DNA of 64,000 nucleotides, taken from NCBI GenBank assembly GCA_913054455.1, contig CAJXIL010000001.1:33387-97386 (forward strand), read 5' to 3'. The notes beneath the pieces were generated by a model. It was not told the DNA's origin. It did no database searches and worked only from the letters and a program-made list of their open reading frames with translations. Below are positions 43,612 to 53,093 of this stretch, one piece after another. Source of the DNA: an uncultured Roseobacter sp. Its GTDB lineage: Bacteria > Pseudomonadota > Alphaproteobacteria > Rhodobacterales > Rhodobacteraceae. Every line of letters begins with the position of its first letter. Position 1 is the stretch's first letter. The position numbers and the translations under genes were made by a program.

Positions 43612-44085
43612 TTAGGGCTGATAGGGGAGCGAGGAATGATGCAGGACGATGCGCATCGTACCGCCCTTGTCCTTCTTGTAGCCAAAGCTTTTGTCGACAG
43701 TGGTGACCGACCCGTCCTTGTTGGTCAGCTTGACCCAGCCCATCCACATCGCCACGTCGCCCTGAAGGAAGCTGGCCGAAGGAATGCTCTCCATCGCGCG
43801 CCAACCCATAATCGCAAAACCATTATCAAGTGGATACTCTGCAGAGTGGCCACAGAAATAGGCCAAGGCACCGGCCTTGGTCGGGCGGAACGTCTGAGCA
43901 CCGCTTGCCATGGTCGGTTTGAACAGGACCGGCCCAAGGTCATAGCCATAATAGCTGTCGATATTGGCAGAAGCCACCACGCGGGCCGCTTCTATTCCAC
44001 CCTCTTCGAAGGCCTTCGAAATGGAGATTTTCCCGTCGCCCCAGGTTTCCAGGGCGGTTTCAATTTCATCATGTGTGATCTGCAA
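43612..44085 (-). CDS. NTF2/SnoaL-like protein of unknown function
   Basis: The 157-residue protein, behind a GGAGGATC ribosome site, has a cone-shaped NTF2-like pattern: a helical start MQITHDEIETALETWGDG, ANIDSYYGYDLGPVLFKPT, then beta strands with FLQGDVAMWMGWVKLTNKDG and a conserved end GGTMRIVLHHSSLPYQP. Close relatives are often labelled phosphoribosyl-AMP cyclohydrolase in databases, but none of the HisI Cys/His metal motifs is present. It is monocistronic, and its function is unknown. Confidence 0.75.
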   Translation of the reverse strand: MQITHDEIETALETWGDGKISISKAFEEGGIEAARVVASANIDSYYGYDLGPVLFKPTMASGAQTFRPTKAGALAYFCGHSAEYPLDNGFAIMGWRAMESIPSASFLQGDVAMWMGWVKLTNKDGSVTTVDKSFGYKKDKGGTMRIVLHHSSLPYQP

Positions 44086-44345
44086 GAGATCCTCCTTTTC
44101 GTCACAACTCAGACGATGGGGCGCTTAGTGTCTCCTTGCCGAGCGCCGCCATCAGCCTCGCCGAGCGAGGGTTTTCGCCTCTGCTACCAGTGCTCGCATC
44201 GCCCCGTCCAGTGACGGAGTTTGGTACTGGTCGGTTCCGTGGCGGCGGATCGTCGGGCTACGCTCTTCTGTCAGCGATGGTTGAACTGCGACAGCTATTG
44301 CCTGTGCGGATAGGGGGAGCGGCCCATTTCTTCCATCCTCTTATC

Positions 44346-44432
44346 TTGGGAAACTTCGTTAGGTGTCTGCCATCCGGGGCATTTGCGTGGCGTATTGTTG
44401 AGCTGGTCACCGCTCTGCTTGATGTCGCGCAG
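44346..44432 (-). pseudogene. IS30-family transposase C-terminal remnant
   Basis: A minus-strand frame reads IKQSGDQLNNTPRKCPGWQT followed by PNEV, matching the conserved C-terminal end of IS30-type transposases (L-N-x-R-P-R-K-x-L-G-x-x-T-P-x-E). The upstream DDE-domain sequence is not recognisable, and no terminal repeats were found, so only a fragment survives. Confidence 0.6.
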
Positions 44433-44856
44433 GCTGGGCAAACAGTGTCTGGCGCGACAACCCTGGCCCATATCAAAGGCTCGGAATACGTTTGATGAGT
44501 GCCAAGAGCCGACACCGTGCCCTCGTTGCTGTGGCTCGCAAGTTGGCCGTTCCACTGCATCGCGCATTTGGATCGTTGGAACGGGTTTCCGTCAGGAATA
44601 TTATTTTTTTGGGGCCCACGGCATGACATTAGTTGCCAAGTATCCAAACCTGACAGGGGCGTCCTCTCGAGATGTGGGTTGTGAAAAGACCGAAAAGTTC
44701 GCTGAGCAACCAGAAACGCGCGAGAAAGTGGGGCCACCAACAGCCAATCCAACACATGCAGGTACGTTTGCCGCAAGGCTGCATCGGCAAGCTGCCTTGA
44801 TCTGCAAACGCAGCTTTGAAACTTTGCAAAAGGGCTGCAATGCGGACTTAGCGCTA

Positions 44857-45018
44857 TTTCGCCGCATCCGTTCCCATCCGCAGCAGACTGCGCATCACGA
44901 CGTCGCGCTCCCACAGGTTGGCTCGCAAGCGGCCGCGCTCGTCAGGTAGATCGCAGCAAATAGATGCGAATACCGAATGAACCTGCCCAGTGACGCGGTA
45001 CAGCCGGGGTTCTACGGT
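44857..45018 (-). pseudogene. Possible N-terminal remnant of a GntR regulator
   Basis: The minus-strand frame TVEPRLYRVTGQVHS... LPDERGRL resembles the first 25 residues of FCD-type GntR proteins, but the recognition helix is not readable. A TTGTATACAA palindrome lies 48 bases upstream and a truncated exported-protein start lies divergently beyond it, the normal layout of such a regulator. The match is weak. Confidence 0.25.
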
Positions 45019-45065
45019 TTTTTCACCGCCCTCTTTGTGGACAATTTGCGGCTGAAAGGCGAAAA

Positions 45066-45075
45066 TTGTATACAA
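45066..45075. promoter_or_regulatory. Orphan GntR/FCD-type palindrome
   Basis: TTGTATACAA is a perfect palindrome of the FadR/GntR-FCD operator form, 100 bases upstream of a truncated Tat-leader ORF. It resembles the ATTGTGTACAAT site at 38413. Confidence 0.4.
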
Positions 45076-45174
45076 CAATACACGTCCTGAAATTCCCACC
45101 CCAACTGAGAGTGGCCCCAAGGCCGGTGCTCGACAACATAGCTTCATCCACAATTGATCATGAAGGAATTGAAA

Positions 45175-45240
45175 ATGGATAGACGCAAGTTCCTTGCCGC
45201 CTCCGCCACTCTTGCAGCCGCTCAGGTCAAGTGGTTCTGA
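45175..45240 (+). pseudogene. Truncated Tat-leader ORF (exported protein remnant)
   Basis: Behind GAAGGAATTGAAA an ATG opens MDRRKFLAASATLAAAQVKWF and stops after 21 codons. The RRKFL and Ala-rich stretch are a twin-arginine signal of the kind that starts ABC or TRAP binding proteins and oxidoreductases. The mature protein is missing, so this looks like a gene cut by deletion or insertion just after its leader. Confidence 0.55.
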
Positions 45241-45530
45241 CCTGAAAACCTTCGTCCTCCGAAGGCTTCAACAGAACCCGTCTGAAACGGCACTGTTACC
45301 TCCACGCAGCCCACCGCGCCTCGATGTCATATTGGTTCCCAGGAGAAACCAGGCGCAAACGCTGATTTGTGGAACAAAGCCCTGCATGCACAGTCGAGAA
45401 CGCGAGAGACCCAGGGTCTGATCTTCGCCAATTCGCGCTGGAACGAGGTCTCGGTCGTGAGTGATCTGTGGCTTGCAAACCTGCCGCCCGGTTCACCAGA
45501 GAGTCTTGTGTTGGATCGCGGCTGCCCTTT

Positions 45531-45557
45531 GGGCGCCCCCTTTAACGGAGGGCGCCC
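45531..45557. terminator. GC-rich hairpin downstream of the surface-protein gene
   Basis: GGGCGCCC...GGGCGCCC forms a stem of at least 8 pairs, about 30 bases beyond the adhesin stop in the minus direction. It lacks a clear T-run but is well placed as the terminator. Confidence 0.5.
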
Positions 45558-45587
45558 GGCTGTGGTTTGGTTTTGGGCCAAGGCCGC

Positions 45588-48413
45588 TCAGAACCTCAGG
45601 GTATATCCGAGGCTCAGACCGTAGCTTTGGTAGTCCGAGGCCCCCAGACCATCCAGATAGGCCTTGATCGAGAGGGTGCCATGGCGAGGGCTGACGTAGT
45701 TCAGGCCGAGATCCAGCTTGCCGCGCCAACCGGCATAGCCCGGCAGAACCGTCTGGGCGACGGCGGTCCCGCCGGTGGAGGACCAGATGCCTGAGACCCC
45801 GCCCGAGAGCTCCAGGTCGCCGGTCTTGACCGCGACCGGATGCGCCACATCAAAGCCAAAGGCCACCTGCTTGAGATCAATGCTCTGGGCCGCGATTACA
45901 TTGCCGAGCCCGTCGGTATAGGCGTCTTGGTCGTCCTTGACATAGGCGGCATTCAGATAGGGGCTCAGCACTGTCTGGCCGTAAGCATAATCACCCGTTA
46001 CCTTGATCTGCGCCAGCAAACGGCTGGTGTCGAAATCATCCTCATAGGTGCCAAAGGGCGACAGGGAGTTGGAGGACTTGCCATAGAGCAGACGTCCCTC
46101 GAAGTAGAGCGGCTGATCGGGCAGTTTGGCGACCACATAGGGGCCAACCAGCCAGCCAGTACCTTCGATCCGAGCGGCGCCATCCTGCTGTGACAGGTGA
46201 TCGAATTGCAGCATTGCCCCCACAAGCAGTGTCTCGCGCAGGTGGATATGGCTGCCGATCACGCCAAAGGCAGAGCTAGTATCGGACGTCCCATCCTTGG
46301 CCCAGCTCCCTTTGAGAGCGAACCAGAGGGATCTGTCGGTGCCAGAACTCAGATCGAACTGCCCATGGCCACGGGTGACGGCTGCATTTAGGGTGCCGCC
46401 ACCTGAGCCGCTGATAAAGCCGGTCAGATCGGGCTGGTTGGCGATCAGCTGATTGGCGCGACTATACATAAAGCTGGCAATGGTCTTTTGGGTCTCTTCC
46501 ACTGTGGTGTCGGCAACCACCAGCGTATTGGAGGCCGTGGTCCCATTGCCCGCCGCATCCTCAGCTGCGTCGGCAGGGACTGCGAGATTGACATCCCCGG
46601 TACCCGTCGATGTTATGGTGGCCGTATAGATGGCGCCACTGCCGCTCAGGGCGGTGACATTGGCATGGCTCACCGTGATATCGCTTGCGGTGAAACCGGT
46701 CACGCTTTCACTAAATGTGATTGTGGCGTCAAAGCTGCCTTTGTGGGTCAGGCGCTCTGGGGCGCCGCTGATCACCACGTCCGGTGGGGTGGTGTCCACC
46801 AGCACAAGGCTGGCACCAGAGGTGTTGCCATTGACATCGGTTGCCGTCACCGTGACATCGCCGCTGGGTTGCGGGGTGGCTGAGGTGACCGTCCAGGAGC
46901 CTGTTGCCGCGTTCTGCACCGTTTGCCGGAACTGAGTCGCCCCAGCAGGGCTACCTCCCGAAGCGGTGGTGGTTGCCCGCGTTCCATCGGGGAAGGTGAC
47001 GGTCACGGTCGCGCCTGGCTCGGTTGTGCCAAAGACGATCAGGGTCTTGTCCGGGTTGATGGTCACCTCGGCGACCGTTGGCGCGGGCGGAGGCGTGACG
47101 TCACTGACGGTGACGGTAAAGCTGACCTGGATGGCAGCATTGCCTGCGCTATCCACCGCATCCATGGTCACCGTGGTTTCGCCGACGGGGAAGTCATAGG
47201 CGCCGGTCAGGGTGGTGGAGCCCACCTTGTAAGTGATGCCCAGATTGCTATCCACATTGTCACTGACCGAGCCAAGATCGGTCACATCGAGAGAGGCGGT
47301 GGTCTCGCCTGCATCGGTATCGGCGCTCTGCGCGCTTGGCGCTGTCAGAACAGGGATCTCATTATCGCTGACAGTCACCGTAAAGCTCGTGATGCCCGAG
47401 GAATTTCCTGCAGCGTCTTGTGCACTCATGTACACCGTGGTCTCGCCGACGGGGAAGTCATAGGCCCCTGACAGGTTGGTGTTCCCGGCCATATAGGTGA
47501 TCGTGACGCTGCTATCGACGTTGTCGGTGGCAATGCCAAGACCGGTCACATCAATGGAGGCCGTCGCCTTGCCCGCATCGGTATTGGCGGTCTGCGCACT
47601 CAGGGTGCCCAGTTGCGGCCCCTCACCATCATGAACGGTTACGGTAAAGCTCTTTTGAGTGGCATCGTTGCCTGCGGCGTCCTGCGCATCCATGGTCACC
47701 GTGGTGTCGCCCAGCGGAAAGATGTACGGGCCGGTCAGGGTGGTGGAGCCCACCTTGTAGGTGATGCTCAGATTGCTGTCCAAATTGTCGCTGACCGAGC
47801 CAAGGGAGGTCACATCATGCTGGTGGGTCGCAAGAAGGGAGTCTGTGCCCCGCGTCAGCGAAGAGGGCGGAGTGATCACAGGGGCTTCGGTGTCGGGTAC
47901 GGCAATGATCGCAAACTCATGGGGACCAGCGTTTAGGTACGGGGTAGCGGTTCCCAGTCTGAAGGAAAACCCGATGTAAGTGTCGGTGGCAAATGTTAGG
48001 TCTGCGCCATTTTGCTCTAAATCGAAGAGATCAGCACCAGGTACGTCAAGGCAGGACTCGAGATCAGGGAGTGTAATCTCTCTCCAGCTGGTTGGATTAT
48101 TTCCGACATAGTAGGTTCCGCCAGCTATGTTTTGGTAGCCGTCTTCTAAGATGGAAACACTTGTAATAATACTAGCGTTTGCCTCAAGTCTCACTATGCA
48201 CGAGGGGCCTATCGGTATATCAGTACTGACAAGATGATCGGCCGAGGTAAATCCGTGACCAACCGTGGGGATCAACAAGGGCATGGCGGCCAGGCCTGCA
48301 ATCAAGGCGGCCCTCGCGTGTCTCAGAACCAATCTCTCGGCGGCTGGTAACCAGCTTGGTCGTCCAAATTCCAGTTTCTGCATCTTCATTCTTGCGTCCT
48401 TGGCGATTCTCAT
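45588..48413 (-). CDS. HYR/Ig-repeat surface protein with autotransporter-like C-terminal barrel
   Basis: ATG 48413 is chosen over the track's TTG; about 941 residues (positions here follow the track numbering). An extended signal region ends near VGHGFTS (about residue 60). After a unique N-terminal domain come three HYR repeats of 88 residues (about 178-438, each with ITYKVG...FPVGETTVTMDAQDAAGN), two Ig-like modules (about 440-640, VFGTTEPGATVTVTFPDG and TITFSESVTGFTASDITVSH), and a C-terminal region of some 290 residues with alternating strands ending in SLGYTLRF, an outer-membrane barrel ending. This suggests a self-exported or outer-membrane-anchored adhesin. It is flanked by decayed sequence. 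Confidence 0.8.
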   Translation of the reverse strand: MRIAKDARMKMQKLEFGRPSWLPAAERLVLRHARAALIAGLAAMPLLIPTVGHGFTSADHLVSTDIPIGPSCIVRLEANASIITSVSILEDGYQNIAGGTYYVGNNPTSWREITLPDLESCLDVPGADLFDLEQNGADLTFATDTYIGFSFRLGTATPYLNAGPHEFAIIAVPDTEAPVITPPSSLTRGTDSLLATHQHDVTSLGSVSDNLDSNLSITYKVGSTTLTGPYIFPLGDTTVTMDAQDAAGNDATQKSFTVTVHDGEGPQLGTLSAQTANTDAGKATASIDVTGLGIATDNVDSSVTITYMAGNTNLSGAYDFPVGETTVYMSAQDAAGNSSGITSFTVTVSDNEIPVLTAPSAQSADTDAGETTASLDVTDLGSVSDNVDSNLGITYKVGSTTLTGAYDFPVGETTVTMDAVDSAGNAAIQVSFTVTVSDVTPPPAPTVAEVTINPDKTLIVFGTTEPGATVTVTFPDGTRATTTASGGSPAGATQFRQTVQNAATGSWTVTSATPQPSGDVTVTATDVNGNTSGASLVLVDTTPPDVVISGAPERLTHKGSFDATITFSESVTGFTASDITVSHANVTALSGSGAIYTATITSTGTGDVNLAVPADAAEDAAGNGTTASNTLVVADTTVEETQKTIASFMYSRANQLIANQPDLTGFISGSGGGTLNAAVTRGHGQFDLSSGTDRSLWFALKGSWAKDGTSDTSSAFGVIGSHIHLRETLLVGAMLQFDHLSQQDGAARIEGTGWLVGPYVVAKLPDQPLYFEGRLLYGKSSNSLSPFGTYEDDFDTSRLLAQIKVTGDYAYGQTVLSPYLNAAYVKDDQDAYTDGLGNVIAAQSIDLKQVAFGFDVAHPVAVKTGDLELSGGVSGIWSSTGGTAVAQTVLPGYAGWRGKLDLGLNYVSPRHGTLSIKAYLDGLGASDYQSYGLSLGYTLRF
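47115..47897 (-). repeat. Three tandem 264-base repeats (HYR modules)
   Basis: The three HYR-encoding units are related at DNA level; for example GGTGGTGGAGCCCACCTTGT occurs in both the first and third unit as read on the plus strand. The period is 264 bases (88 codons). Such repeats permit copy-number change by recombination. Confidence 0.75.
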
Positions 48414-49516
48414 TTTGATATCTCGCAAGTTCTGAGAGAAATTGTTTTACGATAGGTTTACGGTGTAGATCTTGAAAAAAGTATTTTTTTCAGTAGCTTA
48501 AAAATTTGTCACTCCTGTCAGGCCATGCCAAGGCAGCTCCGCCATCAGGTCGATGCACCCTTTCAGATATACCGCCTTGGTTGAGACATCTGCGCGTTTC
48601 TTGCCTTTAATCACCGATATCCCTCAAAGGCCTTACCTGGCTGGCCTCTGCATGTGCGAGGCCATAAACACCACCCACCACGTTCTCTAGTTCAGCATCT
48701 TGCGCGCATTGAGTGTTCGAATGTCAATTTGACCCAGGCCTTGCAAGGGACCTACTTGTGCATCTCCGTCGTTCATCCAGGACACAACATCAACCAAGGT
48801 CCCCGCCGCTCGCTGAATGGCTTCTCTCGTAGAGGTCCAAGTCAAACTCTTTTTCCGTTCTATTTTGGATCATGGGCACTCATCCGGGTCACGCTCCTCT
48901 TCGCAGTCTAAGTGGTTCTTGTGGGGACCCGCTGGATGCATGCGCCAGATTGACAGGTGTCTAATATGTTCGTCAGCCCTTTCAAGAGCCGCCATGAAAC
49001 GCTATATTGGAAGTGATGTTGCCAAGGATCACTGCGCTCTTTGCATGGCAAACACTACAGCTGGTTGTGCACTGTCCCGACCAGCATTTTATTGGCACGG
49101 GAACCTCAAAGAGTTGCTGCGCCCCGTGAAAGACAAATAGAAACTGCTGGTCCAGCGTTTTCATCCCCGTCGCCGCATGGGGCATGGGCCGACAACCCGC
49201 TGACCTTTGTTGAAGCCCACAAGACATTCGATCGGGTGGCCATTTATGGTCATGTGCCAACCCCAAGCCAGCTCTGACCTATGTGCGTCGCGCCCTTGCA
49301 AGGCCAACTCCATGTGGTCCAAACAGCAAATGCACGGTCGAAGGGTGTCCATTTTTTTTGTAGATTTGCGTCACCATGGCTCTTGGTATCCAAGGCGCCG
49401 CAAAGGTCAGCCAGCCTCGGGCTATCCGGGCTCAGGCGCGGTGCGAGATAGCAAGGCGTTCGTTGATCCGTACTGTCCCGACTTGCCCCGACCTATTGCC
49501 CGTTCGGCAAACCAAA
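48414..49516. other. 1.1-kb degenerate stretch with transposase debris
   Basis: Apart from the IS110 fragment, no gene is convincing in either strand. AT-rich sequence directly in front of the adhesin start (48420-48510) is the likely adhesin promoter region. Homopolymer runs near 49350 and overlapping short frames suggest old insertion and decay. Confidence 0.5.
48994..49140 (+). pseudogene. IS110-family transposase N-terminal remnant
   Basis: The frame MKRYIGSDVAKDHCALCMAN matches the start of IS110-type transposases (M-x-x-Y-I-G-x-D-V-S/A-K...), including the first catalytic Asp of the DEDD domain. It stops after 48 codons, and the remaining roughly 280 residues are absent. Confidence 0.6.
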
Positions 49517-50827
49517 TCAAAGCGATGGCAACCAAAGCGCCAATTGTGGAAAGACGATCAGCAATGCCACCAAGAACAGCGAGCAAAAGATAAACGGAAA
49601 AGCCGACGTGTAGATCTCGCGCATCGTTGTCCCTGCCGGCGCCACCCCTTTCATCACAAACAGCAATAATCCAAAGGGCGGTGTGGTGAAACTGATCTCC
49701 AAGGAAAGCAGCATGATCAGCGCGAACCAGATCGGGTCAAATCCAAGCGTTTGCGCAAGGGGAAAGAAGATCGGCACCGTCAGCAACATGATCGAGATCT
49801 GCTCCATGAACATCCCAAGAAGCAACAGTACGGCAAACATCACAAGCAGCATGGCCAAAGGCGCCAGGTCAAAGCTGGTTGCCCAGCTCACCAGCCCCCG
49901 AGACGCCCCAGAGAAGGCCAGAAGTTGGCTAAATGTGGCGGACCCAAAAACGATGAGATAGGCCATGAGCGTAACTTTGAGCGCACCGATGACGGACTTC
50001 TTCATAGCGTCCCACGTTAGGCAGCGAAAAACCGCGGCAAGGATCAATACGCCCAATGCGCCAAAGGCAGCAGCCTCGGAAGGTGTAACAAACCCCTGGA
50101 TCATCAAGGTGATGATAATGACCATGACACTCACCATGGGCACCACCTCGCGCAACAAGAGGACCAGCTTTACACGGAATGACATCGGCTCGACGTCGTA
50201 GGCAGGGGCAGCTGTCGGGTCGATCCGTGTCTGTAACCAGATCGTCGCAATGTAAAAGCCCGCAAGGATCAAACCCGGAATTACACCCGCGATAAGCAAC
50301 GCTGCTACGTCGATCTGTGCCAAGGTTGCCAACAAAACGGCCAATGCCGAAGGCGGAATGATGATCGCAAGACCGCCAGTGCCAAGAATGGGACCAATAC
50401 TCATGTGCGATTTATAGCCTCTGCGGCTCATTTCCGGGACCATGAGAGACCCCAGAAGTGCGGTTGAACCCATGGATGACCCCGAGAGCGTTGAAAAGGC
50501 CGTGCCACCCAGAACCGTGACATAGCTGAGCCGTCCCGGCAGGCGGCCAAGCAGCTTGTCGATCGCGGTAAACATGCGCCCGCCAAGCCCTGTGTGAAAG
50601 AAAATCTCACCCATCAGCAAGAATAACGGAATGGGCATCAGCGCGTATTTGGTGAGCGCCCCAAGACCGTTATTCAAGAGTTGCATCACCCCGCGCTCTC
50701 CGCCCATGAAGACCCAAGCGCCGATGATATTGGCGGCCAGAAAGGCCAACGCAATCGGCATTCCAACCGCCATGAGAAGCATAATCGTGCCAAGCAGCAG
50801 CGCAAGTGCCTCGTACCATTCCATCAT
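49517..50827 (-). CDS. dctM: TRAP transporter large permease
   Basis: The 436-residue DctM-type membrane protein has about twelve segments, with the family's FLLMGEIFFHTGLGGRMF, SSMGSTALLGSLMVPEM and IPPSALAVLLATLAQID motifs. It forms the sodium-driven channel of a TRAP importer with the small permease and DctP protein just upstream. It overlaps dctQ by 4 bases. It is the last gene of the minus arm of the GntR/LeuCD regulon, so the imported organic acid or related compound probably feeds that pathway. Confidence 0.94.
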   Translation of the reverse strand: MMEWYEALALLLGTIMLLMAVGMPIALAFLAANIIGAWVFMGGERGVMQLLNNGLGALTKYALMPIPLFLLMGEIFFHTGLGGRMFTAIDKLLGRLPGRLSYVTVLGGTAFSTLSGSSMGSTALLGSLMVPEMSRRGYKSHMSIGPILGTGGLAIIIPPSALAVLLATLAQIDVAALLIAGVIPGLILAGFYIATIWLQTRIDPTAAPAYDVEPMSFRVKLVLLLREVVPMVSVMVIIITLMIQGFVTPSEAAAFGALGVLILAAVFRCLTWDAMKKSVIGALKVTLMAYLIVFGSATFSQLLAFSGASRGLVSWATSFDLAPLAMLLVMFAVLLLLGMFMEQISIMLLTVPIFFPLAQTLGFDPIWFALIMLLSLEISFTTPPFGLLLFVMKGVAPAGTTMREIYTSAFPFIFCSLFLVALLIVFPQLALWLPSL

Positions 50828-51327
50828 TCATGTATCCCTGCTTCGCCGCTATGCATGAGCTCTTGGCCAAATACAAAGCGGGAAAATTCAACAGCCATCA
50901 TGCCAAATGAAAGCGGAAAGGCGATGGTCAACATCCAGCGCGGGAAGTAATAGGCACGAGTGTCAAAATCCCCCCGTGCGATATTGGTCATAACCAGCTC
51001 CGCGCCTTTCCATGTGAGGATCACGCAGACCAGCACGCAGGCGGCGGCCACGGCGCGGCTGAGAAGGCGGCGCAGGCCTGTAGGCAAAGCGGCCGTTAGC
51101 AGTTCGATATGCACATGGCCCTTTTCACGTACCAGCCAAGGCGCACCGAGCATCGTCATGTAAAGCAGGCCGTATTCGGCAGATGTAAACAGCCAGGCAA
51201 AGGGCTGAAGCCCAATGTTTCGCATCACCACGGAGATGATGACCGACACCATGATCCACACAAGCGTGAGGCCGGAAGTCCCTGCCATGCCATAGAGAAG
51301 GGCGTTGTAGGTCGTGTTGATCATCAA
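50824..51327 (-). CDS. dctQ: TRAP transporter small permease
   Basis: The 167-residue protein has four membrane helices and the DctQ features FTSAEYGLLYMTMLGAPWLVREKGHVHIELL. It pairs with the large permease, with which it overlaps by 4 bases, and follows the binding-protein gene by 56 bases. Confidence 0.92.
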   Translation of the reverse strand: MMINTTYNALLYGMAGTSGLTLVWIMVSVIISVVMRNIGLQPFAWLFTSAEYGLLYMTMLGAPWLVREKGHVHIELLTAALPTGLRRLLSRAVAAACVLVCVILTWKGAELVMTNIARGDFDTRAYYFPRWMLTIAFPLSFGMMAVEFSRFVFGQELMHSGEAGIHE

Positions 51328-51383
51328 AGATGGCTCCGAAAAAAGGCAGGCCAGCCCATACGAGGACAGGCCTGCGAAGGGGC

Positions 51384-52397
51384 TTAATTGGCCGCGTCGA
51401 GATCGTAGAAGAGCGAGATCAGCCGGTCATAGTTGTCTGTTCCACCGGGCTGGCCAGACATGACCTCTTTCATGCGCTCCCAGGTCTTTTCACGGGCAGC
51501 TGCCAGATAGTTGGCCTTCGCCTCACCTTCGAGCGAGACAACCTTCATACCCGCCGCCTCAAGCGCAGCGAAGTCTTCATCCCGCTTTGAACGCAATGCT
51601 TCAACGCTGTCTTTCTCGTGCTGGATCGCCACGTCCTGAAGCACCGTCCGCGCCTCATCCGAGAGCGAATTCCATTTTTCATTGTTCACGATCACACCGA
51701 GATCGGTCGAGAAGAAACACGGCTCAATCCGGTAGTTAAGGAACTCGTTCCACTTAAGATCAATAAGACCAATCTGGGTCCAGCCCGTCGCATCCACAAC
51801 GCCGCGCTGGAGTGCAGCGTAGACCTCACCAGTTGGCAGGTCGATCACCTGCGCACCGAGATAATTGGTGAAGAAGGCGTTATAGACATTGTTGCCGCGC
51901 AGCTTCAGGCCTTCGACTTCCAGGTTTCCATCAGCATCGAACTTTGGTTCGTCACGGGTCCAGAGGTTGTAGCAGACACCGCTGTCGAACCAGCCGAGGT
52001 ACTTAAGGCCCATCTTTTCTTGATGGATCTGGTCGATCAGGGCAATGCCACCATTGGCCCGCGTTTCAACGGCTGTAAGGTTAGAGGCAACCATGGCATC
52101 CTTTTCTGGTAGCGCGCCGCCATAAAACGACCCAGGAGTGTAAACCATATCCACGATACCATCGCGCACAGCGTCAGGCTGCTGGAACATGCCGATCGCC
52201 TCTGGGCCACCTCGCACATCGATCTGGATCACGCCTTTGCCTGCAGCGTTGACCTTATCGACAAAGCTCAGAAAGCTCTTTGTATAGATCAGTGTTTCGG
52301 GGAAAGCATGTACCGCCGAAATAGTCTCTTCTGCTTTGAGAGCCCCTGCAAAGAGCGTGGCCCCTGCAAGCAGGCTTCCTAGTAGTTTCATCTTCAT
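51384..52397 (-). CDS. dctP: TRAP transporter substrate-binding protein
   Basis: ATG 52397 behind GGAGGATTACAAG is the start. A Sec leader (MKMKLLGSLLAGATLFAGALKAEE) precedes a DctP-fold protein of some 315 residues; GLKYLGWFDSGVCYNLWTRDEP and GLKLRGNNVYNAFFTNYLGAQVIDLPTGEVYAALQRGVVDATGW hold the conserved ligand region. In many DctP proteins an Arg near the middle binds the substrate carboxylate; here the equivalent segment reads LRGNNVY, which may point to a ligand other than a simple dicarboxylate. It follows leuD-like gene by 84 bases. Confidence 0.9.
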   Translation of the reverse strand: MKMKLLGSLLAGATLFAGALKAEETISAVHAFPETLIYTKSFLSFVDKVNAAGKGVIQIDVRGGPEAIGMFQQPDAVRDGIVDMVYTPGSFYGGALPEKDAMVASNLTAVETRANGGIALIDQIHQEKMGLKYLGWFDSGVCYNLWTRDEPKFDADGNLEVEGLKLRGNNVYNAFFTNYLGAQVIDLPTGEVYAALQRGVVDATGWTQIGLIDLKWNEFLNYRIEPCFFSTDLGVIVNNEKWNSLSDEARTVLQDVAIQHEKDSVEALRSKRDEDFAALEAAGMKVVSLEGEAKANYLAAAREKTWERMKEVMSGQPGGTDNYDRLISLFYDLDAAN

Positions 52398-52481
52398 CTT
52401 GTAATCCTCCACTGGATTGAGGCCTGCGCCCCTTTGATTTGACCTTTTCAGGCCGTGGCTGCCGCGTTTAACGGTCGTTTT

Positions 52482-53093
52482 TCATTCTTTCGCAGTGGGC
52501 CACGCCCAGCCTGCAGTTTGGCTGCGGGTACGTTTAAACGCTGCGATGGCCCCGCCATGATTGCGCGTCAGATCAATATCGTCCCAGCCGTTGATCAGTT
52601 TCATGGCCCAGCTGTCATCAAGCACAAAGCCGATCTTGGCGGCTCCGACCGTGACAGTGCGGGTATCGATATCGATGATGACATCTTGCGGACCCTTTGC
52701 CAGTGACGCCTCCAGCGCAACGTAGCTCTCATCGTCGACCTTGGCTGGTAGCAGACTGTTGTTGACGGCGTTTGAGGCAAAGATGTCACCAAAGCTGGGG
52801 GCGATAACAGCACGGATACCGGCATCTACAAGCGCATAGACCGCCGCCTCACGCGAAGAACCGCTTCCGAAATTGCGCCCTGCAAGGATCACGCTAACCT
52901 CTGAGTGGGTATTCAGCGGGAAACCCGCACGCAGCTCTCCCGCCTCATCGCGGCGCATGTCGTGCAGTAGATAGGACCCGTAGCCCTCAGCGCGCGGCAC
53001 AGACATAAAGCGCGCCGGTATAAGCTGATCGGTATCAATATTCGCCACCGGCAGCCCCAGCACCGTGCCCCTATGCACCCGCCACCCAGCCAT
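52482..53093 (-). CDS. Aconitase-family hydro-lyase small subunit (LeuD-like)
   Basis: The 203-residue protein has the swivelling-domain motifs NIDTDQLIPARFM, LAGRNFGSGSSREAAVYAL and FGDIFASNAVNNSLLPA of the isopropylmalate/citraconate/dimethylmaleate hydratase small subunit. It overlaps the large-subunit gene by one base. There is no leuA or leuB nearby; the partners are a TRAP importer, a GntR regulator and, divergently, hydantoinase and lyase genes. A catabolic (de)hydratase acting on a substituted malate/maleate is therefore more likely than leucine synthesis. Confidence 0.88.
   Translation of the reverse strand: MAGWRVHRGTVLGLPVANIDTDQLIPARFMSVPRAEGYGSYLLHDMRRDEAGELRAGFPLNTHSEVSVILAGRNFGSGSSREAAVYALVDAGIRAVIAPSFGDIFASNAVNNSLLPAKVDDESYVALEASLAKGPQDVIIDIDTRTVTVGAAKIGFVLDDSWAMKLINGWDDIDLTRNHGGAIAAFKRTRSQTAGWAWPTAKE

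Larger units (their letters stand above)
44086..45587. other. 1.5-kb stretch of decayed genes
   Basis: No intact gene is seen. In order it holds an IS30 transposase remnant, a possible GntR remnant, a TTGTATACAA palindrome, a truncated Tat-leader ORF and a GC-rich hairpin (separate entries). The remaining frames on both strands are short and broken by stops. Confidence 0.6.

Noticed and set aside
43612-44085. Phosphoribosyl-AMP cyclohydrolase (HisI)
   Set aside because: Relatives carry this database label, but the HisI Cys/His metal motifs are missing and the pattern is NTF2-like.
46923-47471. 182-codon plus-strand ORF inside the surface-protein gene
   Set aside because: It arises from the antisense of the HYR repeats and itself repeats with their period, so it is a frame artefact.
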